Assembly (NCBI GenBank): GCA_903772945.1
Contig: CAICTM010001160.1
Location: 1-35,478 of the forward strand
DNA: 35,478 bases
Source: Seminavis robusta
Lineage: Eukaryota > Bacillariophyta > Bacillariophyceae > Naviculales > Naviculaceae
Direction of reading: 5' to 3'
In this document: positions 31,175 to 35,478 of the stretch, piece after piece
Layout: each line of letters begins with the position of its first letter
Numbering within the stretch: position 1 is the first letter of the stretch
Made by a program: the position numbers and the translations under genes
Notes under the pieces: model-generated
What the model saw: the letters and a program-made list of their open reading frames with translations, nothing else
Database searches by the model: none
Told to the model about the DNA's origin: nothing

Positions 31175-31514
31175 CAGTGACAGAAACCTCTTTGCTGTCA
31201 AGGCTGCCTCACTTCTGATGCTAGTATTGGTTTCCAGGTCCCATTTGGAAAGTTCAGTACTAGCTAGTATTCCCAAAGTCTTGATGCAAGGAGCCTTCTT
31301 CACTCTTGCACTCTTGGGAAAAGTTGGTGTTGGTTTTATGGTCCCGAATTTCCAATTGGGGACCCGTCGCTTCAAGATGACGCATCTCCGTCATTGCCTT
31401 GTGGTCGGTTTCAGCATGGCTGCCGAAGGTGAATTCGCGTTTGTCATCGCTGTGTCCAATGTCATGATCGATCAAGAATTGTACGCCGCCGTAGTCATCC
31501 AAATCTACTTCTGA
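31175..31514 (+). pseudogene. Cation/proton antiporter fragment
   Basis: A plus-strand frame carries membrane-protein sequence typical of the later helices of CPA2/Kef-type sodium or potassium/proton exchangers: FFTLALLGKVGVGFMVPNF, a basic loop, then VVGFSMAAEGEFAFVIAVS. It stops at 31514, shortly after YAAVVIQIYF, where family members continue through another helix and a long C-terminus. The frame has no complete N-terminal half upstream. I read it as a remnant about 110 codons long, left after deletion or partial duplication. The next gene's 3' end lies 120 bp downstream on the other strand. It could also be an exon of a gene whose other exons are not recognisable here, but no splice sites stood out. 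Confidence 0.55.
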
Positions 31515-31635
31515 TGCGCTGTGGATGGATGCACCAGTAGCAAGATCGAATGCCTGAATGGAAACATCTAGCTAGCTATACATAATGTACGGCACGCCTT
31601 GTTATGCATGTACTGTATACTAGTAAAGAACCTAC

Positions 31636-32802
31636 CTACCCAAACCAACGCAGTCGATTCTTCCACTTGAGCTTTCTCAATTCGCTCTTGGCCGCGTTCA
31701 TTTCTTGCTGAATATCATCAAAGCTCCTCATGGTGGTATGATCTTTGAGTAGTTTGTCCAACTGTTCAATTTCGTATTCAAGCTGCGCCATTCGCATCTC
31801 GTCTTGCGAGCTTGACGTTTGGGTGGTTGCATTTGTCGGTTGCTGATCTTGTTGTTGATACTGTTGTACCGCCTGGGGAAAGAGGTGCCACGCCGAGAAG
31901 ATGCTGGTGGTTTTGAGCATTCTGGCAATGTCCTGTCGTAGCGTGTTGGTGCTGGATTCCGGGACATGAACCGTCACCATGATATCCTCGTCAGTTGTCG
32001 TTGTTGTTTCGTCGTCGTCCTTGAGATCGGTAAACTCCACTGTAATGTGGGATACATCGCCTACGTCGAGTGACATACTCCGATCCTTCATCATAATATT
32101 CAATAATTCTTCTTTGGTCATGCGCGTGGCTCCCGGCAGTTGCAGAATTTCTCCCAAATTAAAGCCCGAATTGGTAAAGACTCGAATGCGAGTCGGAATG
32201 GCAGTTTCTTGATTCAACAAAGTGACGGCCGCTTGCTCTTTTCGCACTTTGGTGGAATCTTCATTGTCCAACGCCCGGGGCACGACCAACTGGTCGCCTT
32301 CTTGTCGTCGATCGACATAACTCACGGCGTCGACTTCTTCGTGTCCAAACCACGGTCGCAGTGTCGGTAGCAAGTCGGGAAAGATCGGATCCAACCATTC
32401 CCGCAGCGTTACATTGGAAGCTACAAACCAGGCAATGCAATAGGGCACCACCGTCGTGCCCACGGCGTACCCCAGCATTTGAACAGATCGAGGCCATGGT
32501 TTGTCGTCCAAATTGTCCTTTTTGGGTGCTTGTCGTGGAGGTGCCTGGTAGAGTTTGTTCCACTGACGTCGCGACACAAAGGCTGGTACTCCCTTGGGTG
32601 GTACAATCGCCGGTGGTGGCGCAGCTGTCAAAGTGGACAAGCGCCGCACAATGGCCCGGCCTTGATGATTATTATTATGTCGGATGAATAAGAATCCTGT
32701 GAGAGAGGACATGGTTGATGTTCTATTACCTGAAACTATCAGACGTTGACAAGATGAAGGAAACTGATGCTCATGGCCACAAAAACGTAAAGAAAGGGCC
32801 AT
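31636..32802 (-). CDS. Probable mitochondrial membrane protein, unknown function
   Basis: The frame is 388 residues long. Its second Met (residue 31, at 32712) starts SSLTGFLFIRHNNNHQGRAI followed by VRRLSTLTAAPPP, an Arg-rich, acid-poor leader typical of mitochondrial import. This may be the true start, giving 358 residues. After a WPRS segment, residues 109-130 form one membrane helix (MLGYAVGTTVVPYCIAWFVA). The soluble part has an Asp/Thr-rich loop (DDDETTTTTDED), a Gln-rich stretch near residue 320, and a C-terminal coiled coil (residues 335-375) ending KWKNRLRWFG. The pattern of one helix, a soluble domain and a terminal coiled coil could suit an inner-membrane assembly or import factor, but no family is recognised. 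The gene is intronless and its 3' end faces the antiporter remnant. Confidence 0.7.
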   Translation of the reverse strand: MALSLRFCGHEHQFPSSCQRLIVSGNRTSTMSSLTGFLFIRHNNNHQGRAIVRRLSTLTAAPPPAIVPPKGVPAFVSRRQWNKLYQAPPRQAPKKDNLDDKPWPRSVQMLGYAVGTTVVPYCIAWFVASNVTLREWLDPIFPDLLPTLRPWFGHEEVDAVSYVDRRQEGDQLVVPRALDNEDSTKVRKEQAAVTLLNQETAIPTRIRVFTNSGFNLGEILQLPGATRMTKEELLNIMMKDRSMSLDVGDVSHITVEFTDLKDDDETTTTTDEDIMVTVHVPESSTNTLRQDIARMLKTTSIFSAWHLFPQAVQQYQQQDQQPTNATTQTSSSQDEMRMAQLEYEIEQLDKLLKDHTTMRSFDDIQQEMNAAKSELRKLKWKNRLRWFG

Positions 32803-33295
32803 CCCTCAATCACGAATTGTGAGTCCCATAATTTCGTCTCCTGGAGACGATTTGCTTTAGGGGTAATGGTACCGATGGGGGCAGAGGTTTGAATTATACC
32901 CGGCGCGCATTACTTAGAAGGCCCTGTAGAAGTCTACGTATTCGACTAGTATTGTATTGACGGGATACAGTCAACGCATGTACATGCACATGAAAGTGCC
33001 TTGCGTTCTTCACATTTTAAAAGTTGGCTCCTAATTTTCGGGGTCGCCTGTGATTTGATTGGACGCTTGATTTTTTTCAATGACTGACATTGAATGACGT
33101 ACGAGGTGCATGCGAATCTCAGAAAGGTGTTGTAGTAATAAAAGTTTTAATATACAGATTAATTTACCCTATATCCCTACCGTTTATACTATAACAAGAA
33201 CCCGTCTCTCGCTGGAACATTTCATGTATTGATCTTCTCCTAGGACAAAAGCCCAATAGTATCCTAAAATCTTGCAAGCATGTCTCTCATTCGTT
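32803..33295. other. Intergenic, ~490 bp
   Basis: This is the 5' flank of the mitochondrial protein gene and the 3' flank of the helicase pseudogene. It becomes AT-rich beyond about 33000. No gene or repeat was recognised. Confidence 0.45.
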
Positions 33296-35478
33296 GTCAT
33301 GGAAGTTCTTTGGATCCCAATCCAGCTTCTTCAATAAGAACAAACCACCATGGTTCGCACCCTTGATAACACCACGTAAGCCCAGTTTTGACAGTATCGC
33401 CATGAATGTACAAATAACCACACTGCAGAATATCCCTGTAATTTGTGTCCAGTTGTCGCAGAATTGCTGATAATCGGGAACTCTTACCCTTCATCTTGGT
33501 GTGTACAACTTCTCCGTCATAAAACCATCTGGTACTGAAAGTGTAGTCTTGCCCGTTACATAAAAAGTACGTGGCATAATAGTCTCCATTTCATGTTCCA
33601 CAAGGATAGATTTGATTGACCTGAGAAAAAAGCCGGAATCTTGCAGCCGTTGTCGAGTTGAATAACCATGGGGGGTGCAACCACCCCTCACATTCACCTT
33701 TCTACAAAAAGCCGAGATCCATTGGCTTCTCCATTCGGAACATTCGTGTTTCTGTAAACATTACAGGACACCCCTTATATAACTTCAAAGCAGGATCAAC
33801 CGTTTTCGTTAGTCCGAACCGGTTTTAACGAGTCTTCTCACATGTTGAAAAGAAGTGCTTTAAAACCGAATTGCTCTTAACAGGAACCAGTGTCCTGCTT
33901 GATTGGCCATTTGAAGATCGTCCATGAAAATGAGTCTGCATCCATCAGCACGGAATCATCAGCAGGTTTGTTCTTCCAGCAAAATTCTTCGAAGATACTG
34001 AGTTAATGGCATCTCGATCTCGATTCAGATAAGTAGCAACTTGAATGTTCTCTGGTGGAACATGGGTTGGGCCAACCACGCAGGCGTCATTGAGGGTCTC
34101 AATATCTTCTTCTGTTGGTCGCCCTTCACGAAATCTTAAACAGCGTTGCCCCATTCAGGATCGTCTTGAAGCGGTGCATTCCATCTAACTCAATAAATGA
34201 ATTCAGAGAGTCATGAAATTCAGGAATGGTGTGCTGAAGATTGTAAATTGGGGGGCGTCCACTGGTTCAAGTTGAGAGTAGTCCCCGCGAACACCAAGTT
34301 AAGTCCCCCCAAATGGTTGGTATTCGTCTTGCATCAAGGTCTTGGTGTAGTGGAATATCTTCACTAAATCAAGTTCCCCCGCGAATGAAATTTCGTCGAT
34401 GATAAGCATCCGTGCGTCACTCCATTCTTCTACCAAGTTCTTCGCCACACTTTCCCGAGTTCTGTTCAATCCACAGCTGAATGCGTTGTTTCCCCATGTA
34501 TTATTGTAGCAGCAACCCCGACATAGCAGTGACAACAATGGTTCGTCGTTAAATGGATGATCAATCAAACTGCAGAATTCTTTGCCATAGGCCATGACTA
34601 AGTCAATTACGGTAGTCTTCCCACTTCCTCCAGGCCCATGTAGAAGAAGAATCAGTTGGGTGCCACGACTTCCTTCAAAATCAAAAGGTTTTTACGAGAA
34701 AGTCGGACTTTTGCTTCAACCCCATATCCGGGACCATCCTCTAAGTCCACTTTTCAGCTTCCTCATAAATGTCAACAAGAAGGCTGCATGATACACTCGA
34801 AAGCCCTTCTCTGTTTGTCGTCCAGATTGGCAGCCGTTGCCCAGTCACTTATACTTCTCACGCTTCCATTCGCCTGCGACACTTCAACCTGCGGATTGTA
34901 CTTAAAATACATTTGCCTTTGGATGCACTCCCGTTTGTTAAGTAGAACTTCAATGATCTTGTGATATCGAGTGTAGGCGGTTCACTTTGCTTCTCTTGTA
35001 GTGCCATCGTGTGAAAGTCAGCACTTATGGTAACAAATTCGTCTCATCTAACGAATTCTCAGGAATGGGTAACTGCACGTTGTTCCTGCGTTGTCGCTTC
35101 CATTGTGACGTTAGCCGTAAAACTAAGACCATCAAAGTGCTTGCCAGAAAGTCCCGGTTTGAATCTGTTGTGCCTGGCTCTCAAGATCACGTATCCAATC
35201 TTCGTAAACTTTTGAATCAGATCATCTTCCTCATGTTCGTGCTCATCATCAGATTCGTTTTCGTACATGTTCTCCTCCCATGTTCCGGTCTATAGGGCTT
35301 GGTAACTCGTTGAGATCATCCTCTTTCACCTTAATACTCGGGTGTGTTGAAAGCGGTGTCTTGAATGTCTGGATGAATGACAGGTTCCTTTCTGAGAAGA
35401 CGACGGGTTCTTCGTTTTTCGCTTTTCTCAGAACATCGCATTCATACACTTCACGAAGTCTTTCAGCAAAACATAAAG
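33296..35478 (-). pseudogene. PIF1-like DNA helicase, frameshifted, runs off window
   Basis: The minus strand carries, in broken frames, the order of a PIF1-family helicase (superfamily 1, 5'-3' DNA unwinding). An acidic N-terminal part (35268-35059, ESDDEHEHEEDDLIQKF) is followed by DKQRRAFECI around 34800, Walker A LLLHGPGGSGKTTVIDLV (34605-34655) and Walker B LIIDEISF (34387-34409). Next come a QDEYQPFGG segment near 34310 and a GDYSQLEP-like motif after a shift near 34290. WGQRCLRFREGRPTEEDI (about 34150-34090) and a C-terminal block PWWFVLIEEAGLGSKELP near 33300 end the series. At least five frame breaks are visible, several at G or C runs. The N-terminus lies beyond the window. No Rep domain of a Helitron is seen here, though it could lie outside. 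The gene is either decayed or badly sequenced; the host copy is probably elsewhere. Confidence 0.65.

Overview
The window looks like nuclear DNA of a protist alga, most likely a diatom. Genes are spaced by 0.1-1.7 kb and are read in the standard code. They carry short GT-AG introns of 67-118 bp. The protein types also fit: a PhoD-like phosphatase, sulfotransferase-like type II membrane proteins, an F-box-like/27-residue ankyrin-type repeat protein and a copia-like retroelement. Assignment to diatoms is inference; no rRNA or organelle marker is present.

Layout. (1) 1-11075 is a giant near-perfect inverted repeat. The left arm (1-5492) and right arm (5551-11075) flank a 58-nt loop. Each arm carries, from outside in, a sulfotransferase-like gene, a convergent PhoD-like phosphatase gene, and the 5' part of a retrotransposon (gag with a CCHC zinc knuckle). 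The fold lies inside the retroelement. The outer 3.2 kb of the arms are almost identical, while the inner 2.2 kb differ mainly by single-base gaps. An assembly or read fold-back artefact must therefore be excluded before two gene copies are believed. Only the right-arm sulfotransferase gene is complete. (2) 12264-16488: a long intergenic stretch, a small LSD1-type zinc-finger protein and a short acidic hypothetical. (3) 17270-19267: a four-exon secreted protein with two dienelactone-hydrolase domains and a probable GPI signal. (4) 19412-20550: a broken F-box-like/ankyrin-type repeat gene. (5) 20551-21455: AT-rich direct repeats and a 165-bp fold-back element. (6) 21456-26317: a large three-exon coiled-coil protein with a PDZ domain split by a low-complexity insertion. 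(7) 27045-30912: an eight-exon gene for the mitochondrial 2-oxoglutarate dehydrogenase E1 subunit (1047 aa), the most secure call. (8) 31175-35478: a cation/proton antiporter remnant, a probable mitochondrial membrane protein of unknown function, and a frameshifted PIF1-like helicase running off the right edge.

The genes do not form an obvious pathway. OGDH is central carbon metabolism, the PhoD-like and DLH-like proteins look secretory or cell-surface, and the sulfotransferase-like protein looks Golgi-resident. The most unusual items are the inverted repeat, the double sulfotransferase with one apparently dead half, the double DLH protein, the split PDZ domain, and a strong excess of the palindrome TACCGGTA, mostly in non-coding DNA. 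I did not find a convincing new multi-gene system.
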